DNA of 64,000 bases from Bacillota bacterium (lineage in GTDB: Bacteria > Bacillota > UBA4882 > UBA8346). Numbering within the stretch: the stretch's first letter is position 1; each line of letters starts with the position of its first letter. The stretch is from assembly GCA_023410535.1 (NCBI GenBank), contig JAEYPR010000014.1, positions 1 through 64,000 of the forward strand, read 5' to 3'. Positions 43,067 through 51,778 of this stretch are shown here, piece after piece. The translations under genes and the position numbers were made by a program. The notes below the pieces were generated by a model that saw only the letters and a program-made list of their open reading frames with translations, made no database searches and was not told the DNA's origin.

Positions 43067-46000
43067 CTAAAAAGTCTTACGAATACCGCAATTGATTTGC
43101 CACGGCGTGCTGACAAATTTATCGCCAGTGGTTCGTGTTAGCCCCAGATAACTACTTAGATTCGGCGTATAATTCGCTGTCCAGCCAAGACTAAATTCCA
43201 CCCAGCTATCTTTTAAATCCTCGCTCAAAGATACGGACGACGAATCGCTTGAGACCATTGTCACATAGGGATTGCCTTTAAACTGGCGCTCCAGGGATAC
43301 CTTGAAGTAGAAGTTATTGTCGTTAATCTCCATGCCGTTCACAAAACCGATGTGTCCGATGAGCGAAGTCGCACTGTCATTATGAACCGCCATGCCATCA
43401 CTGGTACTGTAGTCCGCCGAACCAACGCGCGCCCAGTTGATTCCAACTTGGGGTTCAAAATACCACGCTTGCGGCAGTTGTTTGCGATAACCATATTCCG
43501 TAGACAGGCTGGTTGCCCAACTGTCATATTTGCCGGTTACTTTGGTTGAAGAAGCATCCTTGAGATGCGAACTGTACGAAGCGGTGATTCTTCCTTCTTT
43601 GGCGATAACGTCGAAATAGTGCCCTGTGTCGCCCAACCAGCTTGCATAAACACCAACCGACGCCGTATTGCTTGTGCCATCGCCGCGGTTAAGCTCGCTA
43701 TCGCCCCATAGATAATCGAGCGCAAAACCGGTGAACCAGGCGCCGGATTCGTCCTGATGTTTCGTATCATAGCCGCCCTGAATAGCCTGATAAGTTTCTT
43801 GCATTTGCCGGCCGTTTAAGCCATTGATGTCCGCTTGTCCCACATAGACACGGAGCCATTCGCCGATTTCGCCGGTCGAGTGGCGCAAATTCCCCATTCG
43901 TTGGGTAATGCTATTGTTCGTTGCGTTCCAGAGCGCGAGGGATCCGGCGATGGTATCCAAACCGGAATACACCGTTTCACTGGCCCCGTCAATAGTAAAC
44001 CCGGTGATGCTCCAAGTATAGTCATCCGCCTTGGAAAGATTAGCCAAATATGAGTGATTCCCGTATTCGGTGGAAGTGGAACTAAAGGTTACATCAGTAG
44101 CTTCTGTTGTAGCGAAAACGGCATTTCCGGAGACGATTGCCCCTGTCGCAAAACTCGGGTCATAGCTGACAATTACCGTATTGTTCCCGTGAGAAGAGGT
44201 TCCATTGATAGTAATCTTATCGGCTTGGTTATTGGCAACATCGGTATTGATGACGTAGGTTGCATTTCCGGTTTGTCCGGAGACTGTTAAAGATCGGCCG
44301 ACCGATGTACCACTGAAAAGATTGATGATCCCGCCCGAAACATACAAATCGCCGGAAGTTTCGGTGATGCCGCTGATCATACCGCCGTTAATATAGAGCA
44401 ACCCGCCGTCAAGCGTAATGTTGCTTACAGTTCCTCCGTTAACCGTTTCCGTACCGCCGGCTTTAATTTGAGAAGCGGCAGTAACTGTTCCGCCCGAAAC
44501 AGTCATCGCGCCGCCGGATTCGATCAAAATCGCACCGGAACCGGAGACCGTTCCAGCAGTGATGGTCATGGTGCCGGAGTTATCGATGGTTCCATCATTT
44601 ACAATGGTGCCGGCGTTGGTAATGGCGCCGCCGGATTGATTGGTAATGGATCCGTAATTGGCAATCGTGCCGCTAGATTTACTGCTAATGACGCCGTAAT
44701 TGTCAATGACGCCCGTAGAGTCATTATAAATGTAGCTGGGATTATCAATGGTGGCGCCGGATTCATTGGTAAGAGCATAGTAATTGTTGATGATGGCGCC
44801 CAATTGATTGCTAATGGCGCCGCCAGATTGATTGCTAATGGATCCGTAATTGTTTATGGTACCTCCGGATTGATTGCTAATGGCGCCGGAGTTAGTCATC
44901 GTGGCGCCGGATTGATTGTTAACGTTACTTTCATTACTAATCGTGGCACCGGATTGATTGCTAGTAGTGCCGTAATTGTTAATGATACCGCCGGCATGAT
45001 TGGTAAAGGTAGCGTTGGATTGATTGGTAAAGGTTCCGTTATTGGTAACAAGACCGCCGGAATTGGTAATGGTACCGGAATTTTCAATGATTCCGCCGGC
45101 ATGATTGGTAGTGTAGCCGGCAGTATTCATAGTGCCGGCATTGCTAAGGGTGGCGCCGGATTCATTACTAATAAAGCCACCATTACTAATAAGGGCACCG
45201 GATTGGTTGGTAAGAGTAGCGGAATTGGTGAGGGTGCAACCAGATTGATTGGTAATGGCGCCGCCAGATTGATTGGTAACGGTGCCGTAATTGTTTAGGA
45301 TATTCGTATCAATGGTGCCGGAGTTGGTAATCGTAGCGCCGGATTGATTATTAATGTAGCTGGCATTGCTAAGGGTGGCGCCGGATTCATTGATCAAGGC
45401 GCCGTAATTGTCAATGACACCGCCGGCATGATTGGTAAAGATGGCGTTGGATTGATTGGTAAAGGTTCCGTTATTGGTAACAAGGCCGCCGGAATTGGTA
45501 ATGGTACCGGAGTTTTCAATGACACCGCCGGATTTATTGGTAGTGTAACCGCCGGTATTAATGGTGCCGGCATTGCTAAGGGTGGCGCCGGATTCATTAC
45601 TAATAAAGCCGCCATTATTAATAGTGCCAGCGGAGTCATTCGTAATGGTGCCGCAATTGTCGATAGTGCTGCCGCCTGCAGTAGTAATGGTACCAGAGTT
45701 GGTAATAGTGGCACTGGATTCATTGATAATGGTGCCCCCGGTTACATTGGTAATGGCGCCGGAGTTGGTAATGGCGCCGCCGGTTTTATTAGTGATAGTA
45801 GCTCCGGATTCATTGGTAATAGTGCCGGCATTGGCAATAGTGCCACCGGATTGATTGGTAACGGTGCCGTAATTGTCAATGGTAGCTCCGGAGCGATTGG
45901 TAATGGCGCCGTAATTGTCAATGGAGCCGGCAGAGTCATTATAAATGTAGCCGCCGGAATTATCAATGGTGGCATTAGCGTCATTGGCAAGGGTGGCGTA

Positions 46001-46396
46001 ATTGTTGATGATGGCGCCCTCTTGATTGGTAATGGCGCCGAGCGGTTTATTGCTAAGGGTACCGGAGTTGTTAATCGTGCCATCCGTTCGATTTGTAATA
46101 GAACCCATACTACTAATAGTAGTACCGGATTCATTGGTAATAGCGCCGGCATTGTTAATCGAACCGGTGGTCATATTAACAATGGCGCCACTGCCAGATT
46201 CATTCGTAATAGTGCCGGAAGATGCAACATTGATAGTGCCCGAATTGGTAACGACGTTGCTATTGGCACTGTCGTCGGTAATGTCAACCGTATCTCCACT
46301 GCTCACATCCGTAAGCGGAGCGGCTGAAACAGCGCAAATATGGATTAATAAGAGAAATAAAATTGTTAGAAACGTCTTTAAAGAAGTTTTGAACAT
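43067..46396 (-). CDS. Autotransporter (type Va) with Asn/Gly/Ser/Thr repeat passenger
   Basis: A 1109-residue outer-membrane protein. A signal peptide (1-25, ending HICAVSA) leads to a passenger of about 700 residues made of 6- and 8-residue beta-helix-like steps (TITNQSGA, TINNYG, ALTNESGA and variants). A less repetitive beta-rich stem (about 590-830) and a C-terminal autotransporter beta-barrel (about 832-1109) end in the sorting residue Phe (GIRKTF). This implies an outer membrane with BAM machinery. ATG 46396 is chosen because the signal peptide starts there and GTAGGTGG is upstream; the longer frame to 46471 is not credible. Long antisense ORFs over the repeats are artefacts of composition. 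Confidence 0.93.
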   Translation of the reverse strand: MFKTSLKTFLTILFLLLIHICAVSAAPLTDVSSGDTVDITDDSANSNVVTNSGTINVASSGTITNESGSGAIVNMTTGSINNAGAITNESGTTISSMGSITNRTDGTINNSGTLSNKPLGAITNQEGAIINNYATLANDANATIDNSGGYIYNDSAGSIDNYGAITNRSGATIDNYGTVTNQSGGTIANAGTITNESGATITNKTGGAITNSGAITNVTGGTIINESSATITNSGTITTAGGSTIDNCGTITNDSAGTINNGGFISNESGATLSNAGTINTGGYTTNKSGGVIENSGTITNSGGLVTNNGTFTNQSNAIFTNHAGGVIDNYGALINESGATLSNASYINNQSGATITNSGTIDTNILNNYGTVTNQSGGAITNQSGCTLTNSATLTNQSGALISNGGFISNESGATLSNAGTMNTAGYTTNHAGGIIENSGTITNSGGLVTNNGTFTNQSNATFTNHAGGIINNYGTTSNQSGATISNESNVNNQSGATMTNSGAISNQSGGTINNYGSISNQSGGAISNQLGAIINNYYALTNESGATIDNPSYIYNDSTGVIDNYGVISSKSSGTIANYGSITNQSGGAITNAGTIVNDGTIDNSGTMTITAGTVSGSGAILIESGGAMTVSGGTVTAASQIKAGGTETVNGGTVSNITLDGGLLYINGGMISGITETSGDLYVSGGIINLFSGTSVGRSLTVSGQTGNATYVINTDVANNQADKITINGTSSHGNNTVIVSYDPSFATGAIVSGNAVFATTEATDVTFSSTSTEYGNHSYLANLSKADDYTWSITGFTIDGASETVYSGLDTIAGSLALWNATNNSITQRMGNLRHSTGEIGEWLRVYVGQADINGLNGRQMQETYQAIQGGYDTKHQDESGAWFTGFALDYLWGDSELNRGDGTSNTASVGVYASWLGDTGHYFDVIAKEGRITASYSSHLKDASSTKVTGKYDSWATSLSTEYGYRKQLPQAWYFEPQVGINWARVGSADYSTSDGMAVHNDSATSLIGHIGFVNGMEINDNNFYFKVSLERQFKGNPYVTMVSSDSSSVSLSEDLKDSWVEFSLGWTANYTPNLSSYLGLTRTTGDKFVSTPWQINCGIRKTF

Positions 46397-46783
46397 ATAG
46401 AAACCACCTACTTTAAATTTTTTATATGCCCCATGGCAGATATGTGTTTTAATTTTGAGGCTTTCCTGCAACTGCCTTCCGTCTTCACCCGGAAGGCTGA
46501 CCGCGACTCCGGCCGCCAGGATGCCAGCAAATCGCTACTTCCGATTGCTTCATCTTTTCACCTCACTTCACCCCAAAATACACTATTTCCCATCAATTTG
46601 CATAATCATGAATTTATCCTGTCATCTACTATATATAATGAATTAAATTCCGAAGCGGCCCAATTTGCATCCGGCTTTAGGGATGCAAAAATAATATAAA
46701 ATTAATTTCATTATTATATAGAATAGCGAATTTTGTTGATTATTTTAACTGTCCAAATGGACAGGGTCCGGCATATTTTTTAC
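46397..46783. other. Upstream region of the autotransporter with a leader hairpin
   Basis: About 390 bp between the autotransporter and the response regulator terminator. A GC-rich segment at 46455-46545 contains a perfect 8-bp stem GCCTTCCG/CGGAAGGC (46474-46481 with 46490-46497). It is more GC-rich than the flanks and would be in the 5-prime leader of the autotransporter on the minus strand. I compared it with cyclic-di-GMP and cobalamin aptamers and could not fit either. Confidence 0.35.
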
Positions 46784-46818
46784 AAAAACAAAAAACCGAG
46801 GGTATATTTTCCCTCGGT
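46784..46818 (-). terminator. Terminator of the two-component operon
   Basis: ACCGAGGG/CCCTCGGT stem (46795-46802 with 46811-46818) with an 8-base loop, followed on the minus strand by TTTTTTGTTTTTG, 20 bp after the response regulator stop. Confidence 0.85.
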
Positions 46819-46838
46819 AAGTGTACTGCATGTAGCCC

Positions 46839-47492
46839 TTATTCTGCTAGATTGGTTAGATTGGCCTGGACCGCGTAAGCGATCGCCTGGGCCCGGTTTT
46901 CCAACTGCAGACGTTCCAAAATCTCGGTCATGTGGAATTTGACGGTCCGGTCGCTGACACCAAGCCGCTCAGCAACCTGCTTGTAGGTCAAGCCCTCGGC
47001 GATAAACGTCAAAACTTCCTCCTGCCTTGGTGTCAGACGCTTCCGTCCCCCCTCCCCGTTCGCCGGCGTTCTCTCTTTGCCGGGAGCGAACTCCTGCAAC
47101 AGCCGGTCGGCAAGACCGGAAGAGAAAACCGTTTCTCCTTTGGCCACATCGGCCAATAGCCCCAAAAATTCCGTCGTCTCCAGGTTTTTGAGCAGAAAGC
47201 CCGCCGCGCCGTTCTTCATCGCCTCGAACAAAGCCTGATCGTCGTCATTTATCGTCAGTACAACGATCTTCATCGTTGGAAATTCGCTTTTAATCAGGCG
47301 GGTAGCGGTCAATCCGTCGCAACCCGGCATCTGGAGATCCATCAGCACCAGATCCGGCCGAAGCTCGCGTGCCGCAGCCACGGCAGTCGTTCCGTCCCGA
47401 GCCGCGCCAACCACCGTCATCCCGCCCGCCTCCAGGAGAACCTGCAAACCATCGATAAATAAGGGGTGATCATCAACAATTAAGATTCTCAT
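46839..47492 (-). CDS. NarL/FixJ-family response regulator
   Basis: A 217-residue regulator: receiver domain (1-120; acidic pair DD at 7-8, phospho-acceptor Asp52 in LMDLQMPG) and a LuxR-type HTH (about 150-212, LTPRQEEVLTFIAEGLTYKQ). ATG 47492 overlaps the kinase stop by four bases. It is regulated with, and phosphorylated by, the kinase just upstream; the target genes are unknown. The autotransporter, on the same strand downstream, is a candidate. Confidence 0.93.
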   Translation of the reverse strand: MRILIVDDHPLFIDGLQVLLEAGGMTVVGAARDGTTAVAAARELRPDLVLMDLQMPGCDGLTATRLIKSEFPTMKIVVLTINDDDQALFEAMKNGAAGFLLKNLETTEFLGLLADVAKGETVFSSGLADRLLQEFAPGKERTPANGEGGRKRLTPRQEEVLTFIAEGLTYKQVAERLGVSDRTVKFHMTEILERLQLENRAQAIAYAVQANLTNLAE

Positions 47493-49186
47493 CGTGTCCC
47501 ATTTCTCAGCGCTTGGGCCAGCGGAATGCCGATCGTTACCGTCGTTCCCCGACCAGTCGCCGACCGTATCTCGCAACTGCCTCCAATTTCCTCCGCTCTT
47601 TCACCGATGATCCGCAGGCCAAACCCATCTTTTTTTCTTTGCCCAGTGTCAAAGCCACGGCCGTTATCGGAGATCATCATCGTCAGCCCCTCGCAGCCGG
47701 TCGAAATAGTCACTTCGGCCCGCTCAGCGCCAGAATGCTTCCTCACATTGACCAGCACCTCCTGGATAATCCTCAGTAATTGCACCTCGGCCGCCGGCGC
47801 AATCCACTCCACCGGCCTGGCATCCGGTCCGCTATATCCTATAGCAATACCCGAGTTTTTCTCAAACCGATTGAGCCACCCTCGTAAGTTTTTGAAGAAA
47901 TCCCATTCTTCGTTGGTAATCTTCAGGCTCGCGATGGATTCGCGCACATCGGCGAATGCCGCGTCAGCGGCATTCACCAGACGCATCAGTTGACGGTCAG
48001 CCTCCTTGGCCCGTCCTTTTTCTAACAGCAACCGAACCGCCTGCGCGTGGGTTTTCACATAGGCGGGAAACTGGCCCTGGGCGTCGTGCAGTTCTCTCCC
48101 CAGCCGTTCTCGCTCGGTTAGGATGGATAAGGCTTTTTGTTGTTCCAGCATTTTTTCCTGATCGTGTTTTTGCCGGGTAATATCTTTAAATAGGATCACT
48201 TTGCCGAGCAAATCGCCCTGCGGTAGCTTAAGCGGCATCGTGCTTATCTGATAAAAACGGCGTTCGCTGAAATAATCCCGCGACACCTCTCTGAGCTCGG
48301 TCCCGGAAATGCCGTCGATTCCGGCCAGTACCGGCCAAGCCGCCGCCGTCTCGGCGAACCTGTCGCCCTCGGCCGCTGGTAAACCTGCGAATATCTCTTT
48401 CGTCGCCGGATTCATATCGACGATGTACCCTTTTTTGTCCACTACCATCAAGCCGTCGATCATGCTCTTGGTGACCGCATCCTGGGCCAGCGGCAAAATG
48501 CTGTAAACCCGCCACCAGTAAAACACCCAAGTTACATAAAACGCCGACAGCAGCAGTCCAATCACCTGGGGCGGCATCACCTGGAAATTGGAGGCATAGC
48601 CGATGATATTACCGACAAAGTTGAATACCGGTGTCACCGACAAAGCTATCGCCTGTTGCCGGCGCAGCCCCTTGGCGCGATATATCCAACCCACCGACAT
48701 CACGATACACACGACGTTAAGGCCATAACAAAGAGCCATCGTCGTCCAGGCCGCCGGTCCAAATGCGATCGTGAGAACATTACCCGCCAGTGACATCGGC
48801 CCGTAGTACCAGCCAAGCTCGCCATCAAAACCGATAATCACCACCATGGCGGTGGTTATTACTCTAACGGCATATTTAAGCGCTGTTATCAGCCGACCTT
48901 TTTGCTGGCCGACCTCTAAAATGAACTCAAACCAGAAATAGATCAGCAGCAGTGGCGCCCATTCTGTGAATCTCGCCCAGAAGAGTTTTGCGGGCAGTTG
49001 CGGACTCATGCTGCAAAAAGCCTTGGCCGCAATCCAAATGCCCTTGCAAATCTGGCAGAACACTAACAGCATGGCCCCCGGAATTTTGCGGAATTGAAAA
49101 AGATAGACCGCCAGAGCCTCGAAAATAGCGGCAATAAAAAAATACGGTATAAGGTTATCGATCGGCGGAAATGTCAAATATTCCAT
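47489..49186 (-). CDS. Sensor histidine kinase (7TM-type sensor, PAS, HisKA_3)
   Basis: A 565-residue membrane kinase. Seven or so hydrophobic helices (about 10-230) resemble the 7TM histidine-kinase sensor module. A PAS domain (about 240-340, GLMVVDKKGYIVDMNPATKE), a dimerisation/phosphoacceptor helix with His367 in RLGRELHDAQGQ, and a HATPase_c domain (N-box QEVLVNVRKHS, G1 DNGRGFD, G2 GFGLRIIGERA) follow. Co-operonic with the response regulator (ATGA overlap). The signal is unknown. Confidence 0.92.
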   Translation of the reverse strand: MEYLTFPPIDNLIPYFFIAAIFEALAVYLFQFRKIPGAMLLVFCQICKGIWIAAKAFCSMSPQLPAKLFWARFTEWAPLLLIYFWFEFILEVGQQKGRLITALKYAVRVITTAMVVIIGFDGELGWYYGPMSLAGNVLTIAFGPAAWTTMALCYGLNVVCIVMSVGWIYRAKGLRRQQAIALSVTPVFNFVGNIIGYASNFQVMPPQVIGLLLSAFYVTWVFYWWRVYSILPLAQDAVTKSMIDGLMVVDKKGYIVDMNPATKEIFAGLPAAEGDRFAETAAAWPVLAGIDGISGTELREVSRDYFSERRFYQISTMPLKLPQGDLLGKVILFKDITRQKHDQEKMLEQQKALSILTERERLGRELHDAQGQFPAYVKTHAQAVRLLLEKGRAKEADRQLMRLVNAADAAFADVRESIASLKITNEEWDFFKNLRGWLNRFEKNSGIAIGYSGPDARPVEWIAPAAEVQLLRIIQEVLVNVRKHSGAERAEVTISTGCEGLTMMISDNGRGFDTGQRKKDGFGLRIIGERAEEIGGSCEIRSATGRGTTVTIGIPLAQALRNGTR

Positions 49187-49649
49187 CGCTTTGAAAATTT
49201 CTCCCTTAGGCGAAAAGGTAGCGAACCGAAATCAATGGGAAGGCTTTCTCATTTCTGCATATCTTGGTTTTTTCTATAAATAAATTTACAATCCTGCAAT
49301 TTTTTGTAGATTTGGCAGCTAGGATATAAAAAAAACGCCCTGTACCGTTGCAGAGTGTTTACTATGTAAAACGCCAAGCTAAAAACCTAAAATTTTCTGT
49401 AATTACGTCCCGGGAAGTATATACCATTTATCTCCACAGCCCATGAAACCGGTAACTCCCGGTTTCACAGGTTGTATTTTTTTCAGCCAAACGCAACACT
49501 CCACACGCCGCAGCGCTCCGCGTCGGCTTAATTAGGAACAACTATTGATTTTCTCCTTAACCGTGAAGAAGCTCACAATCAATTATGCAGGCAATCAACG
49601 CCGGTCACCTGATATTCCGGCATGTGGAAAATCGAAGCATTTAGATGCA
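49187..49649. other. Intergenic region between the kinase gene and the catalase gene
   Basis: Divergent genes flank this stretch. It contains an imperfect hairpin near 49335-49362 (AAACGCCCTG/CAGAGTGTTT, two mismatches) but no RNA motif I recognise. The plus-strand frame is open from TTG 49545, so the catalase could start earlier. Confidence 0.4.
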
Positions 49650-51233
49650 ATGGCATTATCTTTAAAAATTATGAATACATTGTATTATATTATTTTCGTG
49701 TTATTAACACGCTTGGGGGGATTATCAACGTATAACAATAACGGATGGTTTCAATCAGAGGAAGGAAATACCCGGTCTACGACAGACAGGCAAAATGAAC
49801 AGGTCAATCTCAATCAATCTCAATCGCCTTTTCCAGATACTTATAAGAACAGTATCCCGATGACTGCCGCAGCACTCGACCCAAATGTAACACTGGAAAA
49901 AACAGGCGACTCGGATGTATCCCATTCCCAGACGGTGGGTGTTCGGGGTCCTGTCCTTGTGCAGGATACCGTCCTGCACGAAACCTTGGAAACCTTTGTA
50001 TTCTCCACTACACTGCCAAGACGTATCCATACAAAAGGATATGGTGCTTTCGGATATTTTTACACCACTCACTCAATGAAGCAATATACAAACGCCGGAT
50101 TTTTGCAAACGCCTAATCAACAGGTGCCGGTAGCGGTACGTTTCTCTCTCGCTGCAAGCAATCAGGGAACTCCGGACACTTCCAGAAATGTGCGGGGATT
50201 CAGCACCAAGTTTTATACGGATGAAGGAATCTTTGATTTGCTCTGTAATCATCTCCCTGTCTTTTTCGTGCGGGATGCCATTCGTGTACCGGATATAATC
50301 AGCCATCTTTCGCCTTCGCCGGTGAATAATCTGCCGGACCCTGAGAGGCTTTGGAGCCTGTTTGCCAAGTATCCCGAGGCAACAAATATGCTGATATGGT
50401 TTTTTTCAGATTTGGGAACGATAAAGAGCCTTCGCCATATCAAGGGATATAGTGTGAGTACCTATGTCTGGCGTAATGCACAGGGTGTTCGCCACTACGT
50501 GAAATACCACTGGTATCCTGTGGCAGGCGTGGAATACATTGACCGGCAGGAAGCTCAATGTCTGGCATGCCAAGATCCTAATATTGCCGGACGTGATCTG
50601 TATGACAGTATCGCAAAGGGAACGGCTGTGGAATACGACCTGCGTGTGCAACTGATGAATCCTGATGATGCAAAGCTACTTCCCTTTGACCCTTTGGATG
50701 ATACCAAAGTATGGGATGAAGCCGTATATCCCCTTTTACCCGTTGGACGGATGGTCTTAAATCACAATCCGGACAATTATGCTGAGCAGGTAGAAAAATT
50801 GGCCTTTAATCCGGCGAATTTACTTCCCGGCCTTGAAGTTTCAGATGACAAGGTACTGCAAGGACGTACCTTTATTTATCCCGATGCGCAGCGTCACAGA
50901 CTGGGCCCTGATTTTCGTAATATCCCCGTCAACAAACAACCAAACTGGTCTCCTGCATCTATGGTATCCAGTGGAAACGGCAGATATGTCGCCGGTGAAA
51001 TTATGCGTGCCGAAATCCCGAATCCTGACGATTTTACACAAGCGAGTCAGAAGTATGAATCCTTTTCTGCAACAGAAAAAAAGAACCTTGCGGATAATAT
51101 TGCGTCGAGTCTTGTGGATGCCCAGCCTAATACGCAGTACGCCGTCTTATGGCATCTGGAGCAAGTTTCCCCCGTACTGGCAGAGATGGTCAGAAATCAA
51201 ATGCGTTTATATCCAGGTACGGCGGGAAGATAG
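49650..51233 (+). CDS. Heme catalase, divergent, with N-terminal hydrophobic segment
   Basis: Catalase-family protein (527 residues from ATG 49650). It has the catalytic His in RRIHTKGYGAFGYF, the conserved RFSLAASNQGTPDTSRNVRG block, the Asn in DLLCNHLPVFFVRD, and the heme-ligand Tyr in IYPDAQRHRLGP, so it should be active. The N terminus is unusual: a hydrophobic stretch (about 6-25, NTLYYIIFVLLTRLGG) and a Gln/Asn-rich linker precede the domain, suggesting export or anchoring. No ribosome site is visible at any candidate start, and base and codon use differ from neighbours, which points to transfer. The start is uncertain. Confidence 0.8.
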   Translation: MALSLKIMNTLYYIIFVLLTRLGGLSTYNNNGWFQSEEGNTRSTTDRQNEQVNLNQSQSPFPDTYKNSIPMTAAALDPNVTLEKTGDSDVSHSQTVGVRGPVLVQDTVLHETLETFVFSTTLPRRIHTKGYGAFGYFYTTHSMKQYTNAGFLQTPNQQVPVAVRFSLAASNQGTPDTSRNVRGFSTKFYTDEGIFDLLCNHLPVFFVRDAIRVPDIISHLSPSPVNNLPDPERLWSLFAKYPEATNMLIWFFSDLGTIKSLRHIKGYSVSTYVWRNAQGVRHYVKYHWYPVAGVEYIDRQEAQCLACQDPNIAGRDLYDSIAKGTAVEYDLRVQLMNPDDAKLLPFDPLDDTKVWDEAVYPLLPVGRMVLNHNPDNYAEQVEKLAFNPANLLPGLEVSDDKVLQGRTFIYPDAQRHRLGPDFRNIPVNKQPNWSPASMVSSGNGRYVAGEIMRAEIPNPDDFTQASQKYESFSATEKKNLADNIASSLVDAQPNTQYAVLWHLEQVSPVLAEMVRNQMRLYPGTAGR

Positions 51234-51395
51234 GCCCTATTGCTTTGATTCTTCCCTATCGTTTGGAGCAGGTTCAGATTATTTTCCTGTCATTATTTTG
51301 ATTTTACTTTCTATATCATGTGGAGGTCGGCATCGGCCCCAAAGCCAATCACAAACCCCAAAACCATCCCCTTTTGTCCCTCCCCGATCTCTTTT

Positions 51396-51656
51396 TGTGA
51401 ATAACTCAGCTAAGTTATTCACAAAACAAGCTCATTTTGTTAATAACTGATCTCTTTCTGTGAATAACTCAGTTAGGTTATTCACAAAACAAACTCATTC
51501 TGTTAATAACTGATCTCTTTCTGTGAATAACTCAGCTAGGTTATTCACAAAACAAGCTCATTTTGTTAATAACTGATCTCATTTTGTGAATAACCGATCT
51601 ATTTTTGTGAGTAAACGATCTATTCCTGTGGATAAACGGTCACGGGTTGTGGATAA
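51396..51656. repeat. 21-bp-phased array of DnaA-box-like sequences (13 units)
   Basis: TGTGNATAA-type 9-mers begin at 51396, 51438, 51459, 51501, 51522, 51564, 51585, 51606, 51627 and 51648, with inverted copies TTATTCACA at 51415, 51478 and 51541. The step is exactly 21 bp (42 across each inverted copy); a 63-bp superunit repeats three times. Nine units match TTATNCACA exactly (the last two are TTATCCACA) and four have one mismatch. Within each superunit TGTGAATAAC and GTTATTCACA form a 10-bp inverted repeat with an 8-bp spacer. It lies between two convergent genes, so it is not a promoter. An AT-rich stretch lies at about 51265-51315. Confidence 0.9.
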
Positions 51657-51778
51657 CTTACAATGTTGCAACCGCCGGACTTGGGGAACCGGAAGGTGGT
51701 CAGGGAAAAGATTAAAATCGTGGCTGGTCTTTGCGGCGAATGGGACTGTTTTCGCAAGCTATTTAATCACAGTTTTAT

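Noticed and set aside
44468..46327. Long plus-strand ORFs (276 and 327 codons) opposite the autotransporter
   Set aside because: They arise because the passenger repeats are biased and open on both strands; their products are monotonous Gly/Asn/Ile strings without ribosome sites, while the minus-strand gene has signal peptide and barrel.
46441..46560. Cyclic-di-GMP or cobalamin riboswitch in the autotransporter leader
   Set aside because: Some stems are suggestive, but the conserved aptamer blocks of either class cannot be matched.
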